In this document: piece by piece, positions 1 to 8,382 of the stretch
Position numbering within the stretch: the stretch's first letter is position 1
Layout: each line of letters begins with the position of its first letter
DNA from: an uncultured Chitinophagales bacterium
GTDB taxonomy: Bacteria; Bacteroidota; Bacteroidia; Chitinophagales; Chitinophagaceae
NCBI GenBank assembly: GCA_946886475.1
Contig: CAMPIQ010000045.1
Span: forward strand, 1 to 24,428
DNA: 24,428 nt
Direction of reading: 5' to 3'
The notes under the pieces: model-generated
What the model was told of the DNA's origin: nothing
Databases searched by the model: none
The model's input: only the letters and a program-made list of their open reading frames with translations
Program-made: the position numbers and the translations under genes

Positions 1-699
1 CTGCACATCTTCGTCCTGTTCCAGTTTGTCAACCAGTTTCAGAACATCCTGGGCCTGTTCCTCTGATAATTCAACGGTGGTAGTGGGAATCCATTCAACT
101 TCCGCGCTGAGTGTAGGCAATCCTTTTTCCTCTAGTGCTTTTTGCATGCTGCCAAAATCTGAAAAGGCGCATCTTAGTACCAATACTTCTTCGCCGTTCT
201 CGCCTGTACTTTCGCCCATTTCTTCCAATCCATGATCGATCAGTTCAAATTCCAGTTCTTCCGTATTCATGCCTTCCGGCTTTAATTTGAAAACACCCAT
301 TTTTTTAAACTGAAAACTGACGCTTCCACTATTACCCAGTGTTCCATCCCCTTTATTAAAAATTGATTTCACATTGGCCACCGTCCGCACATGGTTATCG
401 GTTGCTGTTTCTACCAGGATTGCAACACCATGAGGACCATACCCTTCATAAAGGATCTCCTCATAATTTTCCATTTCTTTACCCTGTGCCCTCTTAATGG
501 CTGCTTCCACACGGTCCTTGGGCATGTTTACTGCTTTTGCATTCTGCATGCAGCGGCGAAGCGCCGGGTTGGTATTAGGATCAGGCCCGCCTGCTTTTAC
601 GGCAATGGCGATCTCTTTTCCAACGCGGGTAAATTGTTTTGCCATCCGGTCCCACCGGGCAAACATGGTAGATTTTCTTACTTCAAATATGCGACCCAT
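1..699 (-). CDS. yebC: YebC/PmpR family protein, 3' end cut by window edge
   Basis: YebC/PmpR proteins are cytoplasmic. They are annotated as DNA-binding regulators, and some members have been linked to translation of difficult (proline-rich) sequences. The visible 233 residues start [20 protein letters not shown], the usual opening in Bacteroidota, in place of the proteobacterial MAGHSKW start. The conserved core follows, including [20 protein letters not shown] near residues 35-54 and [16 protein letters not shown] near 79-94. Family members are about 240 residues, so only a handful are missing beyond base 1. The start ATG (699-697) has no Shine-Dalgarno sequence and lies directly downstream, in its own direction, of a degenerate heptamer repeat. 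Family identity is near certain. The exact molecular role in this organism is not shown by sequence. Confidence 0.95.
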   Translation of the reverse strand, partial: MGRIFEVRKSTMFARWDRMAKQFTRVGKEIAIAVKAGGPDPNTNPALRRCMQNAKAVNMPKDRVEAAIKRAQGKEMENYEEILYEGYGPHGVAILVETATDNHVRTVANVKSIFNKGDGTLGNSGSVSFQFKKMGVFKLKPEGMNTEELEFELIDHGLEEMGESTGENGEEVLVLRCAFSDFGSMQKALEEKGLPTLSAEVEWIPTTTVELSEEQAQDVLKLVDKLEQDEDVQ

Positions 700-703
700 A
701 GAA

Positions 704-759
704 TAGTTTGTAGTTCAAAGTTCAAAGTCCATAGTCAGGAGTCTGGAGTCAATAGTCGG
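704..759. repeat. Degenerate 7-bp tandem repeat upstream of yebC
   Basis: Eight consecutive heptamers can be laid out: TAGTTTG, TAGTTCA, AAGTTCA, AAGTCCA, TAGTCAG, GAGTCTG, GAGTCAA, TAGTCGG. Positions 2-4 are AGT in every unit, while the remaining positions drift. The array ends four bases before the yebC start codon on the minus strand, so it occupies the 5' leader. Similar heptad-patterned intergenic DNA occurs at three other places in this window. Confidence 0.75.
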
Positions 760-784
760 TCAGTATCATCCAATGCTCTCGTTT

Positions 785-802
785 TTTCTCTTTCTCTTTC
801 TC
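785..802. repeat. Hexamer pyrimidine tract (TTTCTC)x3
   Basis: There are three perfect TTTCTC units, flanked by further T and C. The complementary purine form, GAGAAA-type hexamers, appears at 17374-17400. Both lie in gaps upstream of minus-strand genes or between genes. Confidence 0.6.
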
Positions 803-839
803 CCCTTATGGGCGCAAATGTAATAATATCAAAAACAAA

Positions 840-862
840 AAAGCCGCTATTGAAGCGGCTTT
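840..862 (-). terminator. Intrinsic terminator of the CAT-family permease
   Basis: A perfect 9-bp inverted repeat, AAAGCCGCT / AGCGGCTTT with a 5-nt loop, begins 20 bases past the stop codon of the 882-2567 gene. On the minus strand the stem runs into TTTTTTGTTTTTG. The plus strand also reads T-rich after the stem, but no plus-strand gene enters from that side. Confidence 0.85.
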
Positions 863-881
863 GTATTTGTTTTAAAACTTA

Positions 882-2567
882 TTATTTATTTTCCATTGGA
901 TTCGCAGGTTCGCCGTCATGTAAAGGTTCGGGCCTTCCTAATTTACTGGCATAAAGGATAAGGTGAATAACTGCAAATATGATGGAGATATACAACAGGG
1001 TTCTGTCTTCTTCAAATCCTACCACATATTGATGAAGAAAACCTGCCACTACCAGCAATAAGGCCAGTACTATTCCTGTGATCCTGGCTATTTTCATCCC
1101 TTTGCGTTGTACGGTTCCATTGCCAAGGTGACTGTTCTTTGCACCATAAACGAGGTAAATATCAAGACCGATCAGCATCCATAATAATAGCCTGATCCAG
1201 GTATCCATTGGCAGGAACACCATCATGAACAAACAGGTGATAATACCAAGTATGGGAACCAGCGGAACCAGAGGGGTTTTAAATGCACGAGGCAACTCAG
1301 GCATTTTTTTCCGCATCACCCAGATTCCCAGGCAAACCAGGATAAAGGCAAATAAAGTTCCTATGCTGGTCATTTCACCAACCACTCTTGCAGGTACAAA
1401 TGCAGCAAAAAGACTTACAAATAACATGAAGAACAGGTTGTTCTTTGCGGGTGTTTGAGTTTTAGGATTCACGCTTGAAAAAATCCTTGGAATGAGGCCG
1501 TCCTTACTCATGCTGAAGAACACACGGCTTTGTCCCATCAGCATCACAAGGATCACGGATGCATAACCACCAAGAATAGCTACAATGATGGCACGGTTTA
1601 ACCATGGATAATCCGGTTCCACCACACCTGCAGCATTGGCTTCACCCATCTGGTTGATGGCTACCGCCACCGGTGCAATTCCATCTTTACCTGAAAAGCT
1701 GGTGTAAGGTGTAACGCCGGTCATGACATGAGCGAAAAGAATATAAAGAACTGTACATATAGCCAGAGATCCCAGGATGCCCCAGGGCATATCTTTTTTT
1801 GGATTCTTTGCTTCCTGTGCCGCAGTACTCACCGCATCAAAACCTATATAAGCAAAGAATACAATGGCTGCCGCTCTTATCACTCCGCTAAAACCGTAAT
1901 CGCCAAACGTGCCGGTATTGTCAGGTATATAAGGCGTATAATTATCATTATTGATATAACTCCATCCTAAAATAATGAACACCAGTACAACGGATACTTT
2001 TAAGGCTACAATTATAGCATTTACAAATGCACTTTCCCTTGTTCCTTTTATCAACAGTAAACTCATCAGAACTATAATGAATACAGCAGGCAGATTAATG
2101 ATACCACCATCCCAGGGTCCTAGTGTGAGTGCTTCCGGCAGGTGTATTCCAAAATCGGCAAGAAATATAATCAGGTAACGGCTCCAGCTGATTCCAACGG
2201 TAGCGGCACCAACTGCATATTCAAGAACAAGGTCCCATCCAATGATCCATGCAATGAATTCACCCATGGTAGCATAGCTATAAGTATAGGCACTGCCTGC
2301 AACCGGGATCATGGAGGCAAATTCGGCATAACATAAACCTGCAAATAAGCAACCCATGGCAGCAACAACAAAAGAAATGGTAATGGCCGGACCTGCGTGG
2401 TTGGCAGCAGCCATACCGGTAATGGAAAACAAGCCTGCACCTATGATAGCTCCAATTCCAAGTGCAATTAAACCCCATGCCCCCAGGGTTCTTTTTAAAG
2501 TATGGCTACCCGTTTCCTGCGCTTCCTGCATTAAAACAGCCATGGGCTTTCTGACAAATAAACTCAT
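882..2567 (-). CDS. APC superfamily amino-acid permease, CAT (cationic amino acid transporter) type
   Basis: This is an inner-membrane amino-acid transporter of 561 residues. After a 25-residue cytoplasmic N-terminus it has the TM1 signature GIGAIIGAGLFSITG (about 37-51) with the unwound GAGLF segment that binds the substrate backbone. This is followed by CYAEFASMIPVAGSAYTYSY (about 79-98) and the GFDAVSTAAQEAKNPKKDMP block (about 242-261) typical of CAT/YfnA proteins. The length and the extra C-terminal helices (about 490-550) fit the 12-14 TM CAT subfamily, not the shorter permeases. The upstream gene, 2626-4035, is a second APC permease 58 bp away in the same direction, so the two may be co-transcribed. 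Substrate cannot be fixed by eye; cationic or broad neutral amino acids are both possible. Confidence 0.9.
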   Translation of the reverse strand: MSLFVRKPMAVLMQEAQETGSHTLKRTLGAWGLIALGIGAIIGAGLFSITGMAAANHAGPAITISFVVAAMGCLFAGLCYAEFASMIPVAGSAYTYSYATMGEFIAWIIGWDLVLEYAVGAATVGISWSRYLIIFLADFGIHLPEALTLGPWDGGIINLPAVFIIVLMSLLLIKGTRESAFVNAIIVALKVSVVLVFIILGWSYINNDNYTPYIPDNTGTFGDYGFSGVIRAAAIVFFAYIGFDAVSTAAQEAKNPKKDMPWGILGSLAICTVLYILFAHVMTGVTPYTSFSGKDGIAPVAVAINQMGEANAAGVVEPDYPWLNRAIIVAILGGYASVILVMLMGQSRVFFSMSKDGLIPRIFSSVNPKTQTPAKNNLFFMLFVSLFAAFVPARVVGEMTSIGTLFAFILVCLGIWVMRKKMPELPRAFKTPLVPLVPILGIITCLFMMVFLPMDTWIRLLLWMLIGLDIYLVYGAKNSHLGNGTVQRKGMKIARITGIVLALLLVVAGFLHQYVVGFEEDRTLLYISIIFAVIHLILYASKLGRPEPLHDGEPANPMENK

Positions 2568-2625
2568 AGTGATAGTTTAAACAATGATGGTTTGGTTTTC
2601 AAATATCTCTCAAAAAAAATAAATA

Positions 2626-4035
2626 TTAATTCCGTGTTTTTGTCCCGGACACTGCAATATAGTAAAATGGTATCCCTGCCAGCACTATTCCCAACCCCCA
2701 TAATGAATATGTGGGAGATGCATCTACAAGAAAAATGCAGAAGGCCAGGGCAATAATAATATAGATTACAGGAAGCACAGGATACCCAAAGGCTTTGTAT
2801 GGTCTTTCCACACCGGGTCTTTTTTTACGAAGAATGAAGATGCCTATTATGGTAAGTACATAAAATATCACTACTACAAAAGAGATCATGGTAAGCAGTT
2901 CACCATAACTTCCGCTAAGGCAAAGAATTGAAGCCACAAAACATTGTATCCAGAGTCCATAGGCAGGAACAGCGTGTTTATTCAGTTCTGCCGTTTTTTT
3001 GAAGAACAATCCATCTTTGGCCATTGCATAATAAACCCTCGCACCAGCCAGTATCAATCCATTATTGCAACCAAAAGTGGATATCATGATCATTACGGCA
3101 ATCAGGTTTGTGCCCATATTGCCAAAGATCTCAGTAGATGCTGTTACAGCTACCCGATCATTTTCCGCATGCGCAATCTCATTAAGTGGAAGTACATATA
3201 TGTACATCAGGTTGGCGGCAACATAAATAATGGTCACGATCAGGGTGCCAAGAAATAAGCTTAATCCAATATTTCGTTTCGGATTTTTGATCTCACCCGC
3301 AATAAAGGTTACGTTGTTCCATGCATCGCTACTGAAAATAGAACCCGTCATAGCTGCTGCAATACCTCCGGCAAGTACCAGTCCCGAGATCTGTTCCCAT
3401 CCTCCCCCTTCAGTGGCCTTAGCAGCATTGAAACCAGTTGACCAGTTCTCATCCCAATAATTATTTTTTACAAGCAGGAATCCAAAAATGATCAGGGCAA
3501 ATAAGGCTATCAGTTTTGTAGAAGTAAAAGTAGTTTGAATGATCTTGCCACCCTTCACTCCCCTGGTATTTGAAAATGTTAGAAGTATAATAGTGACAAT
3601 AGCCAGTAACTGGGCAGCCGAAACATCAAGCGGACCTACTGTAAATAGTATATTGTCTTCGCCTACTCCCGGTATCAGGTAAGAAGTGAACTTGCTGAAA
3701 GCAACAGCTACAGCTGCAATGGTGGCAGTTTGGATCACCAGGAGAAGACTCCATCCGTAAAGAAATCCTGCAAGCGGGTTATAGGCTTCTTTCAGGTAAA
3801 TGTATTGTCCACCTGCTTTTGGATACATGCTGCTCAATTCGCCATAACTTAAGGCTGCCGTGATGGTCATAAACCCTGTTATCAACCATACCGCAATGAG
3901 CCAGCCCGCACTGCCTACATTCCTGGTAATGTCCGAGCTCACAATAAAAATTCCGGAGCCGATCATGGAGCCAGCCACGATCATGGTAGCATCAAAAAGA
4001 CCAAGCGATTGCCTGAAAGACTGTTGTTCTGCCAT
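2626..4035 (-). CDS. APC superfamily amino-acid permease, LAT-like subfamily
   Basis: This is a membrane transporter of 469 residues with about 12 hydrophobic segments. The first helix carries the APC substrate signature MIVAGSMIGSGIFIVSSDI (about 18-36). It is followed by LSYGELSSMYPKAGGQYIYL (about 62-81), the classical PxAGGxYxY motif of LAT/YjeH-type exchangers. The block IAGEIKNPKRNIGLSLFLGT (about 246-265) is the conserved GEIKNPKRN loop. The protein ends near the last TM helix and lacks the long C-terminal extension of the neighbouring CAT-type permease, so the two are paralogues of distinct subfamilies, not a recent duplication. Likely an exchanger or proton-coupled importer of neutral amino acids; the substrate is an inference. 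Confidence 0.9.
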   Translation of the reverse strand: MAEQQSFRQSLGLFDATMIVAGSMIGSGIFIVSSDITRNVGSAGWLIAVWLITGFMTITAALSYGELSSMYPKAGGQYIYLKEAYNPLAGFLYGWSLLLVIQTATIAAVAVAFSKFTSYLIPGVGEDNILFTVGPLDVSAAQLLAIVTIILLTFSNTRGVKGGKIIQTTFTSTKLIALFALIIFGFLLVKNNYWDENWSTGFNAAKATEGGGWEQISGLVLAGGIAAAMTGSIFSSDAWNNVTFIAGEIKNPKRNIGLSLFLGTLIVTIIYVAANLMYIYVLPLNEIAHAENDRVAVTASTEIFGNMGTNLIAVMIMISTFGCNNGLILAGARVYYAMAKDGLFFKKTAELNKHAVPAYGLWIQCFVASILCLSGSYGELLTMISFVVVIFYVLTIIGIFILRKKRPGVERPYKAFGYPVLPVIYIIIALAFCIFLVDASPTYSLWGLGIVLAGIPFYYIAVSGTKTRN

Positions 4036-4175
4036 GTTTATGTTTTAAGGGAACGTTTTTAATTCAACCTTATCACTATGTCCACACTTTAATAAAGCAG
4101 GTAAAATAAAACAATAATTTAAAACGAAGCACATAAAACTGTGTTGTGCGGTGCGTGTCCTTCACGTCCGTATGC

Positions 4176-4203
4176 CCCGCTCTCCGCACTCCGCGCTGCA
4201 CTC
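4176..4203. repeat. Short GC-rich heptad repeat in divergent promoter gap
   Basis: CCCGCTC, TCCGCAC, TCCGCGC and TGCACTC lie in tandem with a 7-bp period. They sit inside the AT-rich 227-bp gap (4036-4262) between the divergently transcribed permease and symporter genes. Apart from this island I see no convincing TTTG-N19-TAnnTTTG promoter in the gap, although both genes must be transcribed from it. Confidence 0.45.
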
Positions 4204-4262
4204 TTGTTTTGCATGCTGGTTATTTTTTCCGATTTTCGGCCAACTTTCATTAAAGCTGATAT

Positions 4263-5744
4263 ATGAGTAAAGGCAACAAGCTAACTTTCTGGATCCTCGT
4301 TTCCATGGTTCTCGGAATCCTCGTGGGTTATATTTATAATCAATATGGCACCGGAAGTAAAATCACTTACACCCCAACAAGGGACTATGTTGGTTACGAT
4401 ACATTAAATGTAAATTTTGCAGGTAATCCAATACAGCAGCGCATATTTATTGTTAAGGATTCCACTGAATTTAAAAGTGTGCGTGACAGTATAGGCAGTG
4501 CTGCGTGGATGGCTGTTTCCAATACCAGTACCAATTTTAATCTGGAAGGAGATGGTAGAATTGAGAATACTCCAACTGTAAGGCACGGAAGTGCCACGAT
4601 CACTTCAATTAAAAGTGCGGCAGATATTTTAAAGCTGCTTAGTACCATATTTATAAGGCTGGTTCAAATGATCATTGCTCCTTTGGTTTTTACAACCCTG
4701 GTGGTTGGTATTGCCAAACTGGGTGATCTGAAAACGGTAGGAAGGGTAGGTGGCAAAGCCATCCTCTGGTTTGTTTCAGCCTCTCTTATTTCACTGTTGA
4801 TTGGCCTGGTGCTGGTAAATTATTTCAGACCCGGCGAATACATCGACCTCTCTCAAAGAGATGTGGAGGGATTGGGCGACCTGTTGTCGAAGAAACAAAG
4901 CTTCTCCATCCAGAACTTTGTGGAGCATGTAATACCAAAAAGCTTTATAGAGGCAATGGCTACCAATGAGATCCTGCAACTTGTAGTATTCTCTGTTTTC
5001 TTCGGTGTGGCTGCAGCTTCTATTGGCGAATATACCAAACCATTGATCAAAGGCCTGGAAGTGGCATCGCACGTTATTTTGAAAATGGTAAATTATGTAA
5101 TGAATTTTGCTCCGGTTGGTGTGTTTGGAGCACTGGCGGCAGTGGTAGCTGCGAAAGGACTGGGCATTTTTGATTTCTATATAAAATATTTTCTTTTCTT
5201 CCTCATCGGCATTGGTATTCTCTGGGTAATCCTTTTATCAGTAGGATACGCCATTTTAAAAGGCCGGATGAAAGAATTATTAAGAAGGATTGGCAGCCCT
5301 CTGCTCATTGCTTTCAGTACCACAAGCAGTGAAGCCGTGTTTCCCAAATTAACTGAAGAGCTGGAAAGATTTGGTTGCCGCGACCGCATTGTTGCCTTTG
5401 TATTACCATTGGGATATTCCTTTAACCTTGATGGCAGTATGATGTATATGACATTTGCGAGTCTCGCTATTGCACAGGCATATGGTATTGACCTTCCACT
5501 GGCCACCCAGCTTACCATGTTGCTCGTGCTGATGCTCACCAGTAAAGGAATTGCAGGTGTGCCCCGTGCATCGTTAGTGGTGGTATTGGCCACCTGCGCC
5601 ATGTTTGATATCCCGCCGGAAGGTGTGGCACTGATCTTACCTATTGACCACTTCTGCGATATGTTCAGAACAGCAACCAATGTAATTGGAAATGCACTGG
5701 CTACCAGTGTGGTGAGTAAATGGGAAGGGGAGCTGGGAGAATAA
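4263..5744 (+). CDS. Dicarboxylate/amino acid:cation symporter (DAACS) with periplasmic insert
   Basis: This is a 493-residue member of the GltP/GltPh/DctA family, elevator-type importers of glutamate, aspartate or C4-dicarboxylates driven by Na+ or H+. The hairpin-1 serine-rich motif STTSSEAVFPK begins at S352. The TM7 motif is NLDGS at 388-392 (NMDGT in GltPh). TM8 carries D462, D466, R469, T470 and N473, equivalent to GltPh D390, D394, R397, T398 and N401, so the substrate site is intact for an acidic substrate. Between TM1 (about 8-28) and TM2 (starting near 122) there are about 85-90 residues where relatives have a short loop. The first part resembles a bacterial Ig/cadherin-like strand (TYTPTRDYVGYDTLNV). 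TM1 topology places it outside the cytoplasm. Confidence 0.93.
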   Translation: MSKGNKLTFWILVSMVLGILVGYIYNQYGTGSKITYTPTRDYVGYDTLNVNFAGNPIQQRIFIVKDSTEFKSVRDSIGSAAWMAVSNTSTNFNLEGDGRIENTPTVRHGSATITSIKSAADILKLLSTIFIRLVQMIIAPLVFTTLVVGIAKLGDLKTVGRVGGKAILWFVSASLISLLIGLVLVNYFRPGEYIDLSQRDVEGLGDLLSKKQSFSIQNFVEHVIPKSFIEAMATNEILQLVVFSVFFGVAAASIGEYTKPLIKGLEVASHVILKMVNYVMNFAPVGVFGALAAVVAAKGLGIFDFYIKYFLFFLIGIGILWVILLSVGYAILKGRMKELLRRIGSPLLIAFSTTSSEAVFPKLTEELERFGCRDRIVAFVLPLGYSFNLDGSMMYMTFASLAIAQAYGIDLPLATQLTMLLVLMLTSKGIAGVPRASLVVVLATCAMFDIPPEGVALILPIDHFCDMFRTATNVIGNALATSVVSKWEGELGE

Positions 5745-5746
5745 AG

Positions 5747-5781
5747 CTATTGGCCATTGGCAAATGTTCAATGCCATTAAC
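5747..5781. repeat. Degenerate heptad repeat between symporter and dedA-like gene
   Basis: CTATTGG, CCATTGG, CAAATGT, TCAATGC and CATTAAC follow each other with a 7-bp period immediately after the symporter stop codon. The array nearly fills the 48-bp gap. A weak TGGCA/TGCCA hairpin is possible, but no T-tract follows, so I do not call it a terminator. Confidence 0.45.
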
Positions 5782-5792
5782 AAAACTATTAA

Positions 5793-6497
5793 GTGAACGA
5801 CATTTTACAAATAACTTTCCTCGAGGGTGGTTTCATCCACAACTTCATTGAGTGGATCATCAATTACGGGGGATTGTATCTATTGCTTTTTATAGTGTTT
5901 GCGGAGACAGGACTTTTTGTTGGATTTTTTCTTCCGGGCGATGCGTTACTTTTTACTGCCGGTATTTACCTGGACAGCCTTACCGATGAATTCTTCGGAT
6001 TTCATTACATGTTCATCATTTTACTGGTAATATTTGCATCTATACTGGGCAACCTGGTTGGATACTGGTTTGGAAAAAAAACAGGTCCATTGTTTTATGA
6101 AAGAAAGGAAACCTGGCTTTTTAAAAAGAAACACCTGGTGAAGGCAACTGAATTTTACAACCAGTACGGTAAGGCTACTATCTTCCTGGCCAAGTTCCTT
6201 CCTATCATCCGCACATTTGCACCTATAGTGGCAGGTATTGTAAAAATGAACCGGTCAACCTTTATATTGTATAATATTCTGGGCAGTCTTGCCTGGGTAT
6301 GCAGTATGATGCTGGGCGGTTATTATCTTCAAAGCTGGATGGAAAGTGAGTTTGGCTTCAATCTGAAAGATTATATAGAGCCCATAACGCTCATCATCAT
6401 CCTGGTAACCACGCTGCCGGTGATCTGGAAATTATTTTTTGCAAAGAAAAAAGTAGTGCCTGTTGAAAAAATTATTGATGATGTAAAGATCAATTAA
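5793..6497 (+). CDS. DedA family (SNARE-associated/VTT domain) membrane protein
   Basis: This is a 234-residue inner-membrane protein. DedA proteins support lipid (undecaprenyl-phosphate or phospholipid) translocation and proton-motive-force homeostasis. The sequence shows the family hallmarks: a re-entrant segment E-T-G-L-F-V-G-F-F-L-P-G-D-A-L-L at about 38-53, the GNLVGYWFGKKTG block near 86-98, and F.AKFLPIIRTFAPIVAG near 131-148 with the conserved Arg and Pro. Two further hydrophobic stretches follow (about 154-176 and 191-210), then a Lys-rich tail. The start is a GTG at 5793 with no obvious ribosome-binding site; no ATG in frame gives a complete family N-terminus. It lies 48 bp after the symporter and 9 bp before the MFS gene, so probably one transcript. 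Confidence 0.9.
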   Translation: MNDILQITFLEGGFIHNFIEWIINYGGLYLLLFIVFAETGLFVGFFLPGDALLFTAGIYLDSLTDEFFGFHYMFIILLVIFASILGNLVGYWFGKKTGPLFYERKETWLFKKKHLVKATEFYNQYGKATIFLAKFLPIIRTFAPIVAGIVKMNRSTFILYNILGSLAWVCSMMLGGYYLQSWMESEFGFNLKDYIEPITLIIILVTTLPVIWKLFFAKKKVVPVEKIIDDVKIN

Positions 6498-6506
6498 TAC
6501 AACTGC

Positions 6507-7766
6507 ATGGTAGTGTCTTCATCTTCTCCCAAAAACAAAAATGGAATTTTTAATGTGGCCGTGATCGTTGCGGCGCTTGGATATTTTGTAGATATCTATG
6601 ATCTGCTGTTATTCACCATTGTAAGGGAACCCAGTCTTGCCGCAATTGGAGTGAATATGAAAGATTCGAAAGAAGTGATCGCTGCCAGTACCATGGTGAT
6701 CAACTGGCAAATGATCGGACTTTTGATCGGTGGTATTGTATGGGGCATTATGGGAGATAAAAGAGGCAGGTTAAGTGTACTTTTTGGATCCATCCTTTTG
6801 TATTCCGTGGCTAATTTTCTCACTGCTTATGTTACTACCATAGAACACTATGCCTATGCCAGGTTTGCTGCAGGTATTGGACTAGCCGGTGAACTTGGTG
6901 CAGGTATCACACTGGTGAGCGAATTGCTTCCCAGATCTAAAAGAGGGATCGGTACTTCCCTGGTGGCAGGCATTGGTTTATTTGGAGCCGTGGTGGCCTA
7001 TTTTACCTATGAGTACACGCAGGACTGGAGACTTTGTTATAAGATCGGCGGTGTACTGGGTATCGCACTTTTATTGCTAAGGATTGGAGTAGCGGAAAGC
7101 GGTATGTATAAACAGGTAAAGAACCTGGGGGTTAGCAGAGGAAATATATTTATGTTCTTCACCAGTGCCAGGCGGTTCAGGAAATATTGGCTGGCCATCC
7201 TGATTGGCTTGCCTACCTGGTATGTGATTGGCATTCTTGTGAACCTGAGTAATCGTTTTGCCGAAGCTTTTTATGGCCCTAATAGTATAGATAGCGGAAA
7301 GGCCATTATGTACGCTTATATAGGAATAGCGGTGGGTGATATTCTCATAGGGCTGATCAGCCAGTATTTTAAAAGCAGGAAAAAAGCATTGTATCTTTTT
7401 TATGCACTTTGCATTACATCGGGAATCTTGTTTTTCAGTTCCTGGGTAAGCAACGATAACAGGATGTATATTGTTTGTACTGCTTTAGGTTTCAGCACGG
7501 GTTTCTGGGCCATATTCGTTACTATGGGCGCCGAGCAATTCGGCACTAATTTAAGAGCAACAGCCGCCACCACCATTCCTAACATGGTACGCGGTGCGCT
7601 CCCGCTGATCAACCTGGTGTTCAAGCAGGTTTTTCAGGATAGCTGGAAATGGGGGCTGGTGAAAAGCGGCATCGTAACGGGAATAATTGTAATGGTAATA
7701 GCTTTGGTATCGGTTTACTTTACCGAGGAAACATTCCATAAAGACCTGGATTATACAGAAGAATAA
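6507..7766 (+). CDS. MFS transporter (metabolite:H+ symporter-like)
   Basis: This is a 419-residue, 12-helix major facilitator transporter of the inner membrane. The loop 2-3 signature GDKRGRLSVLFGSILLYS (about 81-98) is the MFS motif A (GxxxDRxGRR-type). RFAAGIGLAGELGAGITLVSE (about 118-138) is the TM4/TM5 motif, with charges (R118, E128 and others) characteristic of sugar-phosphate and metabolite:H+ symporters. A charged stretch at about 205-225 splits the two six-helix bundles. The ATG lies 9 bp after the DedA stop and the gene ends 10 bp before the DUF4254 gene. The substrate is not apparent; co-location with the dicarboxylate symporter suggests organic-acid uptake, but that is only context. 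Confidence 0.9.
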   Translation: MVVSSSSPKNKNGIFNVAVIVAALGYFVDIYDLLLFTIVREPSLAAIGVNMKDSKEVIAASTMVINWQMIGLLIGGIVWGIMGDKRGRLSVLFGSILLYSVANFLTAYVTTIEHYAYARFAAGIGLAGELGAGITLVSELLPRSKRGIGTSLVAGIGLFGAVVAYFTYEYTQDWRLCYKIGGVLGIALLLLRIGVAESGMYKQVKNLGVSRGNIFMFFTSARRFRKYWLAILIGLPTWYVIGILVNLSNRFAEAFYGPNSIDSGKAIMYAYIGIAVGDILIGLISQYFKSRKKALYLFYALCITSGILFFSSWVSNDNRMYIVCTALGFSTGFWAIFVTMGAEQFGTNLRATAATTIPNMVRGALPLINLVFKQVFQDSWKWGLVKSGIVTGIIVMVIALVSVYFTEETFHKDLDYTEE

Positions 7767-7776
7767 TAATCGCAAC

Positions 7777-8382
7777 ATGATCAGTGAAAAATCAAACAGC
7801 ATATTTAACAGGAGTATTGAAGATTATCATTTACATGATGATGTGAATGCGCCTGTTCATAATCCATTCGACAAGGGAAGTATTGAGTATTTACTGTATT
7901 CGAAAAACTGGATCGATACCGTTCAATGGCATCTTGAAGATATCATCCGGAACCCTCACATTGATCCGGTGGAAGCGTTGAAGTTGAAAAGAAGGATAGA
8001 CCAGTCCAACCAGGAAAGGACCGATATGGTTGAATTCATCGACAGCTTTTTTCTTCAGAAGTATAAGAATGTAAAAGTGCTCGATACAGCCACCATCAAT
8101 ACGGAAAGCCCTGCATGGGCTATTGACCGCCTTTCTATTCTTGCTTTAAAGATCTTCCATATGCAACTGGAAGCTACCCGCAGCGATGCAGGGGAGGAGC
8201 ATAAAAGGTCAGCTACAGAAAAACTGGATGTTCTCTTATTGCAGCAAAAAGATCTTTCCATGGCCATAGACCAGCTGGTAGATGATATAGAACACGGCCG
8301 CAAATACATGAAGGTGTATAAACAAATGAAAATGTATAATGATGAAAGCCTGAACCCGGTACTCTATACCCAAAAAAAATAA
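7777..8382 (+). CDS. DUF4254 domain protein
   Basis: This is a 201-residue soluble protein with no signal peptide or TM segment, predicted mostly helical. The central block TVQWHLEDIIRNPHIDP (about 48-64) followed by LKLKRRIDQSNQERTDMVE (about 69-87) is what I recognise as DUF4254, a family of unknown function found in Bacteroidota beside family-9 glycosyltransferases. A second helical half carries LDVLLLQQKDLSMAIDQLVDD (about 149-169). Its stop codon is immediately followed by the ATG of the first GT9 gene, so translational coupling is likely. This genomic link suggests a role in lipopolysaccharide-type glycan assembly, possibly as an accessory to the transferases. No catalytic motif is visible. 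Confidence 0.82.
   Translation: MISEKSNSIFNRSIEDYHLHDDVNAPVHNPFDKGSIEYLLYSKNWIDTVQWHLEDIIRNPHIDPVEALKLKRRIDQSNQERTDMVEFIDSFFLQKYKNVKVLDTATINTESPAWAIDRLSILALKIFHMQLEATRSDAGEEHKRSATEKLDVLLLQQKDLSMAIDQLVDDIEHGRKYMKVYKQMKMYNDESLNPVLYTQKK

Noticed and set aside
391..954. A 187-codon plus-strand open frame opposite yebC and its upstream region
   Set aside because: It is antisense to a clearly conserved gene, runs through a repeat and a terminator, and its translation has no family character.
4036..4262. The divergent gap searched for a riboswitch or small RNA
   Set aside because: No extended pairing, no known riboswitch core and no terminator were visible; only the short GC-rich heptad stretch stands out.
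5177..5680. A 167-codon minus-strand open frame inside the symporter gene
   Set aside because: It is antisense to conserved TM7-TM8 motifs of the DAACS family; the reverse translation has no recognisable features.
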